Position numbers and translations under genes: made by a program
The notes under the pieces: model-generated
Told to the model about the DNA's origin: nothing
The model's database searches: none
What the model saw: the letters and a program-made list of their open reading frames with translations, nothing else
Assembly: GCF_001517085.1 (NCBI RefSeq)
Contig: NZ_LRAC01000174.1
Coordinates: forward strand, 62,001 to 126,000
Length of the DNA: 64,000 bases
Direction: 5' to 3'
Origin: Paenibacillus sp. DMB5
Lineage (GTDB): Bacteria > Bacillota > Bacilli > Paenibacillales > Paenibacillaceae
Shown here: one piece after another, positions 55,997 through 64,000 of the stretch
Numbering within the stretch: the first letter of the stretch is position 1
How the letters are laid out: each line of letters starts with the position of its first letter

Positions 55997-56285
55997 AAAC
56001 CATACCGTATACTGCACCCGTCACAGAAATTTCCAAACCTTGCTTCAATCAGCTTACAGTTTGCATTTGGGCTTAAAGCTTACATGTTGCTCCACTAAAG
56101 AGCCTCAGTCTATTTACCTGCTGGTAGCTCACGCCTTACCAAATCTGGATACCACAATCCCTGTCGTTTCAGCTCGTATTATCGTTGTTACACGCTCTCA
56201 ACTCACCTGTACGCACTGCCCCAACCCTGCATTCACTTTTACATTTTTCCTGTCGGCTCCCAACCCGCCACGCTCCACGCCACGC

Positions 56286-57040
56286 CTACTGGGCAATCTG
56301 CTCCCGGATGTTCGCGAGGATCTTCTTCTCCAGCCTCGACACCTGCACCTGCGAAATGCCGAGGCGGCTGGCGACTTCGGACTGGGTCTGGTCGCGGTAG
56401 TAGCGCAGGTAGACGATCAGGCGCTCGCGCTCGGTGAGCGCGCCGATGGCTTCGCTCAGCGCGAGCTTGTCGAACCAGCGCTCCTGCGTCTCGTCGGCGA
56501 TCTGGTCAATCAGGGTGATCGGGTCGCGTCGTTCTCGAAGACGGTCTCGTGGATCGAGGTCGGCGGCTTGTTCGCCTCCTGCGCAAACACGATTTCTTCC
56601 GGTGTTACACCAAGCGCCTCGGCTACCTCGCCGATGGTCGGCAGGCGGTCCAGCGTTTTGGACATCTCGTCCTTCATCTTGCGCACCTTGTTGGCCATCT
56701 CCTTGAGGGAGCGGCTGACCTTCAGGGTCCCGTCGTCGCGCAGGAATCGCTGGATCTCGCCGATGATCATCGGCACGGCATAGGTGGAGAACTTGACCTC
56801 ATAGCTGAGGTCGAATTTGTCGACGGACTTGAGCAGTCCGATACAACCGATCTGGAACAAATCATCCGGCTCGTATCCGCGGTTCATAAATCGCTGCACC
56901 ACCGACCAGACGAGCCGGATGTTGCAGCTTACGAGCGTGTCGCGGGCCAGATTATCCCCGGCCTGACTGAGCGCGATAAGACGTTTGACCTCCGCATCGT
57001 CCAAATAGGTCGGCGGAGCTTTTTTTGATTCTGCTTCCAT
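56286..57040 (-). pseudogene. sigF: Forespore sigma factor SigF, frameshifted near codon 172
   Basis: Two frames join to give 251 residues, the normal SigF length. The first frame holds regions 2 and 3 (NIRLVWSVVQRFMNRGYEPD, LFQIGCIGLLKSVDKFD, KFSTYAVPMIIGEIQRFLRD) as far as HETVFEND. It then loses frame and stops at 56510. The C-terminal region 4 (LTERERLIVYLRYYRDQTQS, then QVQVSRLEKKIL) is in another frame to 56286. One extra G near 56524-56528 (GAC GGC GAC CCG) repairs it. SigF turns on early forespore genes and is held by SpoIIAB. The second half uses unusually GC-rich codons. If the break were real the strain could not sporulate, so error is likelier. Confidence 0.9.
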
Positions 57041-57051
57041 GGCTCCAACCC

Positions 57052-57507
57052 CTAATTGTATAAAGCTTTTTTGGAGACGATTGTTTTCTTCATGGAAATG
57101 GAGGTGCCCCGGCCCGGCTCGCTGGTCACTTCGAAGGCATCCATGAAGTTCTCCATAATCGTAAAGCCCATTCCCGACCGCTCCAGCTCCGGCTTGGATG
57201 TATACAGCGGCTGCTGTGCCAGCTCCAGATCCTCAATCCCGTTACCATTGTCCTCAATAGTCAGATGAACGGTTTCATGCTCGATTCTCGCCGAGATGCT
57301 GACAATCCCTTCCGGGTTGCTGTCATAGCCGTGGATGATGCAGTTGGTGACCGCTTCCGATACGACCGTCTTCAGGTCATTCAGTTCATCCATGGTCGGA
57401 TCAAGCCGCGATACGAAGGCCGCTACCACCACACGCGCGAACGATTCGTTCTCCGAGAGGGCGGCAAACTGGACACTCATGAAGTTAGCAGCTTCATTCT
57501 TTGTCAT
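57052..57507 (-). CDS. spoIIAB: Anti-sigma F factor and serine kinase SpoIIAB
   Basis: 151 residues with a GHKL ATPase fold: the N box is [18 protein letters not shown], the G1 box is [15 protein letters not shown] and the later glycine-rich part is [16 protein letters not shown]. It binds SigF in the predivisional cell and phosphorylates SpoIIAA. Its ATG overlaps the spoIIAA stop by four bases. It is followed 11 bases later by sigF. Confidence 0.97.
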   Translation of the reverse strand: MTKNEAANFMSVQFAALSENESFARVVVAAFVSRLDPTMDELNDLKTVVSEAVTNCIIHGYDSNPEGIVSISARIEHETVHLTIEDNGNGIEDLELAQQPLYTSKPELERSGMGFTIMENFMDAFEVTSEPGRGTSISMKKTIVSKKALYN

Positions 57508-57857
57508 AACGCAACCTCCAAATCCGAGAGTGCAGCACTCTCGTCGTCATATAGGGACATGATTTTGAACAGGCCCGACATTTCCAGCAGCCGCTTCACA
57601 GGAGCGGTGGCATCGCAGACTGCCATTTTGCCGCCCTTGCTGCGGATTAGCTTGTACCTTCCAAGAATAACACCGAGACCTGAGCTGTCCATGAACTGCA
57701 GCTCCTTCAGGCTGAGAATCAGATGCTCGACCTGGCCCCGCATAATGGCTTCATCCATTTCCATCCGAACATAATCGGCTGCATGATGATCCAGCTCTCC
57801 ATACAAACGGACAACCAGCACGCCCCGGTGATGCTCCATCTCCACATGGGAATTCAT
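57504..57857 (-). CDS. spoIIAA: Anti-anti-sigma factor SpoIIAA
   Basis: 117 residues from the ATG after GAGGAGAG ([20 protein letters not shown]). A single STAS domain, with the phosphorylatable serine in [14 protein letters not shown] (Ser58, the same number as in B. subtilis). The unphosphorylated protein frees SigF from SpoIIAB in the forespore. It opens the spoIIA operon, behind a SigH-like promoter. Confidence 0.97.
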   Translation of the reverse strand: MNSHVEMEHHRGVLVVRLYGELDHHAADYVRMEMDEAIMRGQVEHLILSLKELQFMDSSGLGVILGRYKLIRSKGGKMAVCDATAPVKRLLEMSGLFKIMSLYDDESAALSDLEVAL

Positions 57858-57926
57858 ACTTGCCACTCTCCTCTTCGTTGCTTTCAAACCACCCTGTAAC
57901 GACTTCTTTCCCCTACAAGGACAAGG

Positions 57927-57953
57927 TTTTCTACACGGCAAAGAGTGATTCCT
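57927..57953 (-). promoter_or_regulatory. Probable SigH promoter of the spoIIA operon
   Basis: Minus-strand AGGAATC is followed after 12 bases by GTAGAAAA, fitting the SigH pattern (RnAGGAWWW, 11-12 bases, RnnGAAT) with one or two changes. It is about 70 bases before spoIIAA, whose B. subtilis promoter is SigH-dependent. Confidence 0.55.
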
Positions 57954-57972
57954 GCCTCACGACAAAACTAGA

Positions 57973-58009
57973 AGAAAACCCCCATGAATCTACAGAAGTC
58001 ACAGGGGGA
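57973..58009 (-). terminator. Terminator after dacF
   Basis: Minus-strand CCCCCTGTGACTTC pairs with GATTCATGGGGG and continues TTTTCTTC. It separates dacF from the spoIIA promoter. Confidence 0.65.
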
Positions 58010-58028
58010 ATCTACAAAATCCAAGCTA

Positions 58029-59222
58029 TTAATCAATCGTAAACAGCGAGCCCGCCGTGCGCTTGAACAGCTTCCAGAAGCCGGCCTTAGCCACTTCCTC
58101 GCCTGCCTTCAGCTCATACTCCTTAATAACACTCGTACCCTGGTAAACCACCAGCTTGCCGATGGTCTGATCTGCGGCGACCGGCGCCTTGATGTCTTTC
58201 TGCAGCACCACTTCGTTGCGGATGCCTTCCTGGGTCACGCCTTTTTTGAGCAGTACGCTATAGGTTTCCTTGGCGGTAATCGGCAGCTCTTTTTTCACAC
58301 CTTTTTCAATCTTCAGGGTGCCGATGGCATCTCCGGGTTTATAGATCGTGTGCACCTTGTATTGGGAAAAGAGGTAGTCGAACATGCCCGACACCTCGCT
58401 GTTGCGGGTCTTGGTGTTCGGTTCACCCAGTACCACGGCAACGGCGCGCAGCCCGTCTCTGGACGCAGTGGCCGAGAGGCAGAACTTGGCTTCAGACGTA
58501 TATCCGGTCTTGAGGCCGTCAGCGCCGGTATAGAAGCGCACCAGCTTGTTCGTGTTGACCAGCCAGAACGGCTTCTCGGTATCCTTGCGCAGATAGTCCT
58601 GGTAGGAGCCGGTATATTTGATAATTCGTTCATGCTTCAGCAGCTCGCGGCTGATGACGGCAATGTCATGGGCGGAAGAATAGTGGTTCTCCGCAGGCAG
58701 GCCGTTACAGTTGGCAAAATGGGTGTCCTTCAGGCCGAGCTCCTCTGCCTTGCTGTTCATCATGTCGACAAAAGCGCTCTCCGAGCCGGCAATCTTCTCT
58801 GCCATCGCCACGGAGGCATCATTGCCGGAAGCCATCGCGATGCCCTTAAGCATCTCGTCAACGCTCATTTCTTCGCCTGGCTCCAGAAAGATCTGCGAAC
58901 CGCCCATCGATGCGGCATATTCACTGGTCCGCACCATGTCGGTCAATTGCAGCCTTCCTTCATCCAGCGCCTCCACCGTCAGGAGCATTGTCATGATTTT
59001 GGTGATACTGGCCGGCGGCAGCTTGTCGTGACTGTTCTTTTCATAAATAATTGTGCCGGTGCCCGCATCCATCAGGATGGCAGAACGCGCATTCGGGGCG
59101 AGATCAGCAGCAGCGGTATTGCCGGTACTTTTTGCTTTTTCCTCTGCCGATGCTCCCGCAGCCGCTCCCAGTACAGAAACAGCCATACACAGCACAAGCG
59201 TCAATACACGTATTTTTCTCAA
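58029..59222 (-). CDS. dacF: D-alanyl-D-alanine carboxypeptidase DacF
   Basis: 397 residues starting at a TTG seven bases after AGGAGGGG. Signal peptide 1-26 (VLTLVLCMAVSVLGAAAGAS), then the S11 peptidase domain with S72-x-x-K75 (SITK), S132-G-N134 and K238-T-G240, and a C-terminal beta domain followed by an amphipathic end (KAGFWKLFKRTAGSLF) that fits a membrane anchor. It trims peptidoglycan stems in sporulating cells. It lies upstream of spoIIAA, as in B. subtilis. It is a paralogue of dacB in this window and keeps the anchor that dacB has lost. Confidence 0.95.
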   Translation of the reverse strand: MRKIRVLTLVLCMAVSVLGAAAGASAEEKAKSTGNTAAADLAPNARSAILMDAGTGTIIYEKNSHDKLPPASITKIMTMLLTVEALDEGRLQLTDMVRTSEYAASMGGSQIFLEPGEEMSVDEMLKGIAMASGNDASVAMAEKIAGSESAFVDMMNSKAEELGLKDTHFANCNGLPAENHYSSAHDIAVISRELLKHERIIKYTGSYQDYLRKDTEKPFWLVNTNKLVRFYTGADGLKTGYTSEAKFCLSATASRDGLRAVAVVLGEPNTKTRNSEVSGMFDYLFSQYKVHTIYKPGDAIGTLKIEKGVKKELPITAKETYSVLLKKGVTQEGIRNEVVLQKDIKAPVAADQTIGKLVVYQGTSVIKEYELKAGEEVAKAGFWKLFKRTAGSLFTID

Positions 59223-59311
59223 AATAGTTCCCCTCCTGAACATTACCTTCAACTCACAGGTACTGTATTCCAGTCTGGTCAGAAAGGCAGGAAATTATTC
59301 CATTTATCCGC

Positions 59312-59365
59312 ACAAAAAAAGGGCCTTCCCTGCATCCTCGCGGATTCTGCAGAGAAAGCCCTTTG
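59312..59365 (-). terminator. Terminator of the gene at 59395
   Basis: Minus-strand AAAGGGCTTTCTCTGCA pairs with TGCAGGGAAGGCCCTT and continues into seven Ts. Confidence 0.9.
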
Positions 59366-59394
59366 CTGTTCAATCCATTCAAGACGGGAGAGCG

Positions 59395-59820
59395 TTAGCC
59401 TCCGATTGCCATTGCGCTGAAGATAACCGGTCCGACAACAACTGCGGTAGAATCGGCATCCTGGTTTTCAACAATCAGCTGATAGTTTTGCACACCGGCC
59501 GGCACGTTAACATCTACCATATGCAGGGAGATAATGCCATCATCGACAATATCCTCGGCAAATTCTGCCCGCGCATAAAAGATTTCGGTGCCAGCACGCC
59601 AGATGCGAACCAGAATGTTAGGGAAATCGAGCGGAATATCCACACCAATCGTTGCCTTGAGCTCAACCTTGTTCGGGAAATGTGCCGGTACCGCAGGGTC
59701 AATATACACTCCTACTGCAGCGATCTGTACACCAGCTGGGGAAATCGGAACAGGGATGGAAACTCCGTTGGTAATGGGCGTAACGACATGAGCATTGTAA
59801 TCCAAGAGGGTTTTTACCAC
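59395..59820 (-). CDS. Hypothetical beta-rich protein
   Basis: 141 residues, no signal peptide or membrane segment. Rich in Val, Ile, Ala and Pro with alternating hydrophobic residues (NGVSIPVPISPAGVQIAAVG; DADSTAVVVGPVIFSAMAIG), which suggests a beta-sandwich. It could be a spore-surface or exosporium-like protein, but that rests only on composition and its place beside sporulation genes. It is monocistronic with its own terminator. Confidence 0.65.
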   Translation of the reverse strand: MVKTLLDYNAHVVTPITNGVSIPVPISPAGVQIAAVGVYIDPAVPAHFPNKVELKATIGVDIPLDFPNILVRIWRAGTEIFYARAEFAEDIVDDGIISLHMVDVNVPAGVQNYQLIVENQDADSTAVVVGPVIFSAMAIGG

Positions 59821-59920
59821 AATCTATCACTCCTTTTCATAGTTATGCTTCAGTATATGAAGGCTATGAAAAAGAGCTTGTGCACTTTGAGTGCTAGAAT
59901 TGCCTAATTATATAATAGAA

Positions 59921-60931
59921 TTATCTGCGTGCAGCCCCGTATTGTACGGCCGTCCGGCTGCCGCCCCGTCCCAGATACAGCCTTGACAGCTGGGGTGAAC
60001 GCCCTGCCCATTTAGCCGCCAGCAGCGGCAATACTACACCTATCAGGGTAAACGGGATCAGCCCGTAGTCTGCTCCAAGCAGAAATTTCAGACTGTAGTT
60101 TAGCGGCAGATGCAGATACATAATCGCAATCGTGTTGCGGCCAAGCCTGCCCATGAAGCCAAGCGGCAGCCGTTTGGACAGCTGGAATACAGCAGCGCAA
60201 ATGGTGAGCGAAATCAGCAGCGGTAACGCCAGGTCAAGTACCAGCGCATCATACACCTTATACTTCATATCAAGGCTGTAGCTGATGACTCCGCGGCGTT
60301 CCAGCCACAGCACAAATCCGCATAACGGCAGCAGCAGAAGCAGCACGTAAAAGCGGCTGATCAGCGCAGGAATGGCCTTTTTACCATAATATCCGATTGC
60401 ATAGTAGGTAACAGCAAGCAGAGCAACGTCAATGTTCCATGGAAGGTTAAAGTTCTTAAGCGGCGTCAAAGCGATGATGTGCGACAGTAAATAGGCGGAG
60501 GCGATCAGGAGGAGTTGGGTGCTGCGGCTGTACCTGACAATGTATCCAAAGAGCAGCTGCGTGAACAGGAGACAGGTGATAAACCAGAATACCCCGTAAG
60601 GTCCGGTCAAGGTGAGCCCGCCGTAGAGCAGCCTGGCGATATTCCCGAGGAATCCGGTAAAATTGAGGGAGTACAGCAGCATCCCTGCCGCAATCAATAA
60701 CCCGTAGGCAAAATAAGGCGTCAGCAGCCCCTTCGTCCGCTTCACTGCCCAGCTGGCATACCGCTGCGGCGGGGCCGGCTTAAACACCAGACCGCTAAGC
60801 AGAAAGAACAGCGGCATCCGGAACCAGGAAAGATAATGATTGGCGGCGGCATCGCCGGAATGTCCCATCACTACAAAAATAATACTGAAGCCCTTGGCGG
60901 CATCAATCCATAACTCACGGCGTTTATCCAC
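59921..60931 (-). CDS. Acyltransferase family 3 membrane protein
   Basis: 336 residues with about ten membrane spans. The family start is WIDAAKGFSIIFVVMGHSGD, with the conserved His-Ser of the active site, then SWFRMPLFFLLSGLVFKP and, near the end, GFMGRLGRNTIAIMYLHLPL. Proteins of this group O-acetylate sugars or cell-wall polymers at the membrane. The C-terminal tail is arginine-rich. Substrate unknown. No polysaccharide genes are adjacent. Confidence 0.88.
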   Translation of the reverse strand: MDKRRELWIDAAKGFSIIFVVMGHSGDAAANHYLSWFRMPLFFLLSGLVFKPAPPQRYASWAVKRTKGLLTPYFAYGLLIAAGMLLYSLNFTGFLGNIARLLYGGLTLTGPYGVFWFITCLLFTQLLFGYIVRYSRSTQLLLIASAYLLSHIIALTPLKNFNLPWNIDVALLAVTYYAIGYYGKKAIPALISRFYVLLLLLPLCGFVLWLERRGVISYSLDMKYKVYDALVLDLALPLLISLTICAAVFQLSKRLPLGFMGRLGRNTIAIMYLHLPLNYSLKFLLGADYGLIPFTLIGVVLPLLAAKWAGRSPQLSRLYLGRGGSRTAVQYGAARR

Positions 60932-61090
60932 TTTTTTCTTCCAACTCCTCCCAATCCAGTTTTATTTTTAATATAATTATAGAATGATTGAATTATTTGA
61001 TCAAATTTTAATGAATATTTTCATCATGTTTCAGAAAGTTAACTTCTGCTAACAACGATTCTTACATGCAAAAATAAGTCATTGAGCCTA

Positions 61091-61168
61091 GAACCGGGAC
61101 TTTCACCGTTGTTTTCGCGTCCAGGCCTGCTTTCAGGCCTAACGAAGGGACTTCTCCCGTTGTCTAGG
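61091..61168. repeat. Two-copy palindromic repeat, 51-bp spacing
   Basis: AACCGGGACTTTCACCGTTG near 61092 recurs as AACGAAGGGACTTCTCCCGTTG near 61141 (shown here by its two halves AACGAAGGGA and CTTCTCCCGTTG); the GGGACTT cores are 51 bases apart. Each copy is an imperfect palindrome. A GGCCTG/CAGGCC hairpin lies between them. The gap 60932-61252 contains no gene I can support. Confidence 0.65.
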
Positions 61169-61197
61169 TCCATTCCCTCATCATGTCCAGAACAATT

Positions 61198-61241
61198 AAA
61201 AGCCCTTCCTTCTTCCTAAACGGAAGCGAAAGGGCTTTGTA
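61198..61241 (-). terminator. Terminator of the GH115 gene
   Basis: Minus-strand AAAGCCCTTTCGCTTCCG pairs with GGAAGAAGGAAGGGCTTTT around TTTA, 12 bases after the stop. Confidence 0.88.
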
Positions 61242-61252
61242 AATATGCTTAC

Positions 61253-64000
61253 TTATTGTCTAATTGAATCTGGCCACTGTGCATCTGCCGGCGGAAGCTC
61301 ATCTCCTGCGGTCAAATAGATCCGGTCTACCCGGAGCTGGGACTCGCAGGCCAGTATGGACAATACATGTTCGCCTGAGCTGATCTCCAGGTCAGAGATA
61401 TGGCACCAGTAGTACACTTGAGCGGTATTGTAAGTATGCAGCACTCCCCCGCCGAACTGCTCCGTCAACGGCTGTACTGCACCGTCAAGCGCCAGGTAAC
61501 AGGAATCAGACTGGAAGTTATGATGTCTGACCAGCAGCCATGCGTGGTAGACGCCCGGGGTATGGACGTTGATCCGGTAATGCATGCCCGGTGCGGCAGC
61601 AGGCTCCTCCCACTTCATACCGGCCTTGGCAACATGCATTGCGAAGCCTGTTCTGCCGTTCGTTTCTGCCTGGAGGTGGCTCCAGGTCAGGTTCTTATCA
61701 TCTGCTGCCGGCGTCAGGTAGGCATTAGCAGAATTCTCCAAGGCATATTCAGCCTCGATGGCAATAACGCCTTTCTGCTCGGTAAAGCTGCCTGAACCGA
61801 AGGCTTCGATGACATTCTTCTCATCCGTACGCTTCCACAGGCTGTCATAACGTGCACTTCCCAGTTCCGTCTGAGGTTTAGGCTGGCACTTCTCGAAGAT
61901 CAGATCAAACCGCTCCTCAAAAAAGGCTCTGTCCGCATACAGGACCGTCGGCAGCGTGACCTCCTCCTTTTGCGTACTGTAGAATCCGCTGCACAGTGCC
62001 TCTACTTTCTGCCAGTCCACCTGCGGGCTTTCCGCGCCGTAGCCGGCGGCCGGCTTATGACCTGGTGCACTGAAGGCCGGGCCCAGATTAGATTCAACTC
62101 TCTCACTGGTATACAGCACAAATTTGGAGAACGTTACATAATTATCGGCCATGTACAGCTTGAGCGTATGCGTGCCAGCCTCCATATGCGGGAGCTTCAC
62201 CAGCAGCTTTTCCCCGTTATCCATAATGCTCTGCTGCCAGCTGCCCTTCCACTCGTCATTCGTCTCCGACTCGGCCAGCACCGGCTCCCCGTCATCAATG
62301 CCTACACCGAAACGGATGCGGCCTGTAGAATTCAGCGTCAGGAAGCGGTGGACTTCCAGAACGTATTCTCCGCCCTGCTCCACGTAAATGTCATACCCGA
62401 CGGATGCATTGTCCTGAAGCGGCCCTTCCGGCGGCTGTCCTGCAGGATGCCAGGCCATCAGCGCAGCTCCCTCGTACCGGGCCATGCCCGGCACCGGTAA
62501 CCAGGCAGACTGAACATCCCCGGCATTGTTCGTTACATTCAGGCTGTAATGGTAGCCTTCAGCCGGGATAGACACATAGCCGTCTGCTTCAATATAACCG
62601 GTGAAGCTGTCCGGAACAGCCGGAGCGGCTAAAGCCTCCACCCTAACAGAGATGACAGTTCCGTTTCTGTGATCTCGGATGACGATGAGTCCACGTTTCC
62701 CGGCATGCGCTGCAGCTTCTTTTACCGTTACGAGAATCCGCTTCTCGGTTTGCAGCGTTCCTTCCGTCTCAGACAGGGTGATCCACTCTTCCCCCTCTTG
62801 AATCTCAAGGGTGTACGGAATGCTGCCCGCCCCCTGGTTGCCCAGCTCAATCCACTTCTCCCTCCGCCCATAGACGGAGAAGCGCAGCGTTTCCTCCCCG
62901 TTCCAGAGGTCGGCACGCAAGCCGCTACCGCTAATCTGCAGCGCCGGCTTCCGCACCGGATACAGCGCAGTCGGCGGAGGCGGGAAGCTCTCCGGAGTCA
63001 GCATGCCCTCCCATTTGCCGCCGCTCAGCTTCCGGTCGTAGAAATGCAGCATCCGCCGCTTGTTGTCCAGCATCTCGGCCGAGAGCTCTGTATACCGGTC
63101 AGCTGCCTGCATGTTGCCGCGCTCATAGGACAGCACGCTGCGGTCGGCGTAATAAAACTCATGGTTGGTATAGTATGAGGCGTGAATCTTCATCAGGAAC
63201 AGCTGGAAGAAGGCGGCACGCTCCTCCTCAGGCAGACTATACAGAATGGCATTGCCGCGTCTGTACAGATCCTCCAGGAGCATCAGCCTGCGGCCGGCTT
63301 CATCCCCGTGTGCAGTTTGCGAGAACACGCCCGGCTTCATATGCTCAATCTTTCGCACATTAGTCGCCTGGGCAAAGGCTGTATACAGCTCTGCAGCCAC
63401 TGCTCCATGTCCGCCGGAGAAATTGGAGTTGATCCATTGCTCTGTGAACACCTGCGGGTCCTTCGTAATACCTTCCGCTTTACCGGCTTCCCAGCCATAC
63501 CGCACAAAATACTCCAGATCCTGCTCCACCGGCTTCAATCCGCCGACATTCAGCACCCACACTTTGCGGATGCCCGACTCCCAGGATTTTTTCAGTTCAT
63601 TTCCTGTCTGCGCTAGCGGGATTGAATTGATGAACAGGTAGCTCATCCCTGTACCCGGAGCGGCCCAGTAGGAGCCGTGGAAATACAGCCCGTTCCCCCC
63701 GCTGCGGCTGCGTTCAGCTGCCGAAGGATAACGGCGCATATGGCCGAAATTATCGTTCGCCCAGATCAGGGTCAGATCCTCCGGCAGCTCCAGCCCCTGG
63801 TCATATAGCGATAATACCTCTTTATAAGGGACGAAGGTCTGCAGCGCTGCCAGCCCTTTTTCCTCACCCAGCACCTCTATAAGCAGCTGCCGCTGATCAC
63901 GGACCACCTGTCCGAGCAGCCTGACCTTGGCCTCCTTCTTCTGCTCCGGGGTCAGGGAATCGTCCTCATCAATAGCCCGGGTATGGAACCCCGAATCATG
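61253..64000 (-). CDS. Glycoside hydrolase family 115 protein (xylan alpha-glucuronidase type), 5' end outside the window
   Basis: At least 915 residues; the frame stays open to the right edge (HDSGFHTRAIDEDDSLTPEQ at 64000), so the N-terminal part and start are missing. The GH115 core is seen in LTLIWANDNFGHMRRYPSAA, YLFINSIPLAQTGNELKKSW, VWVLNVGGLKPVEQDLEYFV and SNFSGGHGAVAAELY. The C-terminal beta domain begins around ESNLGPAFSAPG and holds IAIEAEYALENSANAYLTP. The family removes (4-O-methyl-)glucuronic acid from xylan. No signal peptide can be judged. It would work with the GH11 xylanase on glucuronoxylan. Confidence 0.92.
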   Translation of the reverse strand, partial: HDSGFHTRAIDEDDSLTPEQKKEAKVRLLGQVVRDQRQLLIEVLGEEKGLAALQTFVPYKEVLSLYDQGLELPEDLTLIWANDNFGHMRRYPSAAERSRSGGNGLYFHGSYWAAPGTGMSYLFINSIPLAQTGNELKKSWESGIRKVWVLNVGGLKPVEQDLEYFVRYGWEAGKAEGITKDPQVFTEQWINSNFSGGHGAVAAELYTAFAQATNVRKIEHMKPGVFSQTAHGDEAGRRLMLLEDLYRRGNAILYSLPEEERAAFFQLFLMKIHASYYTNHEFYYADRSVLSYERGNMQAADRYTELSAEMLDNKRRMLHFYDRKLSGGKWEGMLTPESFPPPPTALYPVRKPALQISGSGLRADLWNGEETLRFSVYGRREKWIELGNQGAGSIPYTLEIQEGEEWITLSETEGTLQTEKRILVTVKEAAAHAGKRGLIVIRDHRNGTVISVRVEALAAPAVPDSFTGYIEADGYVSIPAEGYHYSLNVTNNAGDVQSAWLPVPGMARYEGAALMAWHPAGQPPEGPLQDNASVGYDIYVEQGGEYVLEVHRFLTLNSTGRIRFGVGIDDGEPVLAESETNDEWKGSWQQSIMDNGEKLLVKLPHMEAGTHTLKLYMADNYVTFSKFVLYTSERVESNLGPAFSAPGHKPAAGYGAESPQVDWQKVEALCSGFYSTQKEEVTLPTVLYADRAFFEERFDLIFEKCQPKPQTELGSARYDSLWKRTDEKNVIEAFGSGSFTEQKGVIAIEAEYALENSANAYLTPAADDKNLTWSHLQAETNGRTGFAMHVAKAGMKWEEPAAAPGMHYRINVHTPGVYHAWLLVRHHNFQSDSCYLALDGAVQPLTEQFGGGVLHTYNTAQVYYWCHISDLEISSGEHVLSILACESQLRVDRIYLTAGDELPPADAQWPDSIRQ

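Noticed and set aside
57984-59420. 478-codon plus-strand frame opposite dacF
   Set aside because: Mirror of a well-conserved carboxypeptidase gene; no ribosome site and no family features.

Overview
The window looks like chromosome from an endospore-forming, moderate-GC member of the Paenibacillaceae, most likely Paenibacillus. The reasons are the dense set of sporulation and germination genes (spmA, spmB, dacB, ytfJ, spoVA, a gerA-type operon, sigF, spoIIAB, spoIIAA, dacF), Gram-positive ribosome binding sites, two FMN riboswitches, LicT-type antitermination sites and plant-polysaccharide enzymes. All species-level statements are inference.

Layout. 1-0.83 kb: non-coding, rich in hairpins. 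0.83-5.8 kb: a beta-glucoside PTS operon on the minus strand (6-phospho-beta-glucosidase, LicT-type antiterminator, PTS IIBCA, HPr) with three RNA antitermination sites. 5.9-15.8 kb: spmB-spmA-dacB, ytfJ-ytfI, scpB-scpA and the riboflavin operon ribH-ribBA-ribE-ribD behind an FMN riboswitch. 16-23.9 kb: mscL, an XRE/TPR regulator divergent from an MFS pump, an LPXTG surface adhesin and a ywaF-like membrane gene. 24-29.7 kb: ppiB, lysA, spoVAF, spoVAB, spoVAA. 29.9-31.1 kb: an EamA transporter behind a second FMN riboswitch. 31.3-38.6 kb: a PstS-like protein, a GH11 xylanase, an FGE-like lipoprotein, a carboxylesterase, an AI-2E family transporter and a ferredoxin-like protein. 38.6-42.5 kb: gerAA-gerAC-gerAB. 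42.7-45.8 kb: a ferredoxin-NADP reductase-like flavoprotein and two FecCD permeases behind a Fur box. 46-49.4 kb: small proteins, a phosphoesterase and an ECF sigma factor fused to DUF1835. 49.5-55.6 kb: an AT-richer block of small, mostly unknown genes, one of them Imm10-like, which resembles an orphan immunity-gene island. 56.3-59.2 kb: sigF-spoIIAB-spoIIAA-dacF. 59.4-64 kb: an unknown gene, an acyltransferase and the 3' part of a GH115 alpha-glucuronidase gene.

The order spmB-spmA-dacB ... scpB-scpA-rib genes-ppiB-lysA-spoVAF ... spoVAA and sigF-spoIIAB-spoIIAA-dacF follows the order of the same genes in Bacillus subtilis, so this is an ancestral backbone. The 26 kb between spoVAA and sigF (germination, iron, carbohydrate and immunity-like genes) is an insertion relative to B. 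subtilis. The spoVAC-AD-AE genes that lie between spoVAB and spoVAF in B. subtilis are absent here.

Two patterns cut across the genes. First, five genes (bglP, dacB, mscL, the EamA transporter, sigF) are each broken by what looks like loss of a single G or C in a short G/C run. This probably reflects sequence error rather than five independent gene losses. Second, three separate intergenic gaps carry imperfect palindromes repeated every 50-52 bases; these look like members of one class of dispersed structured repeat.
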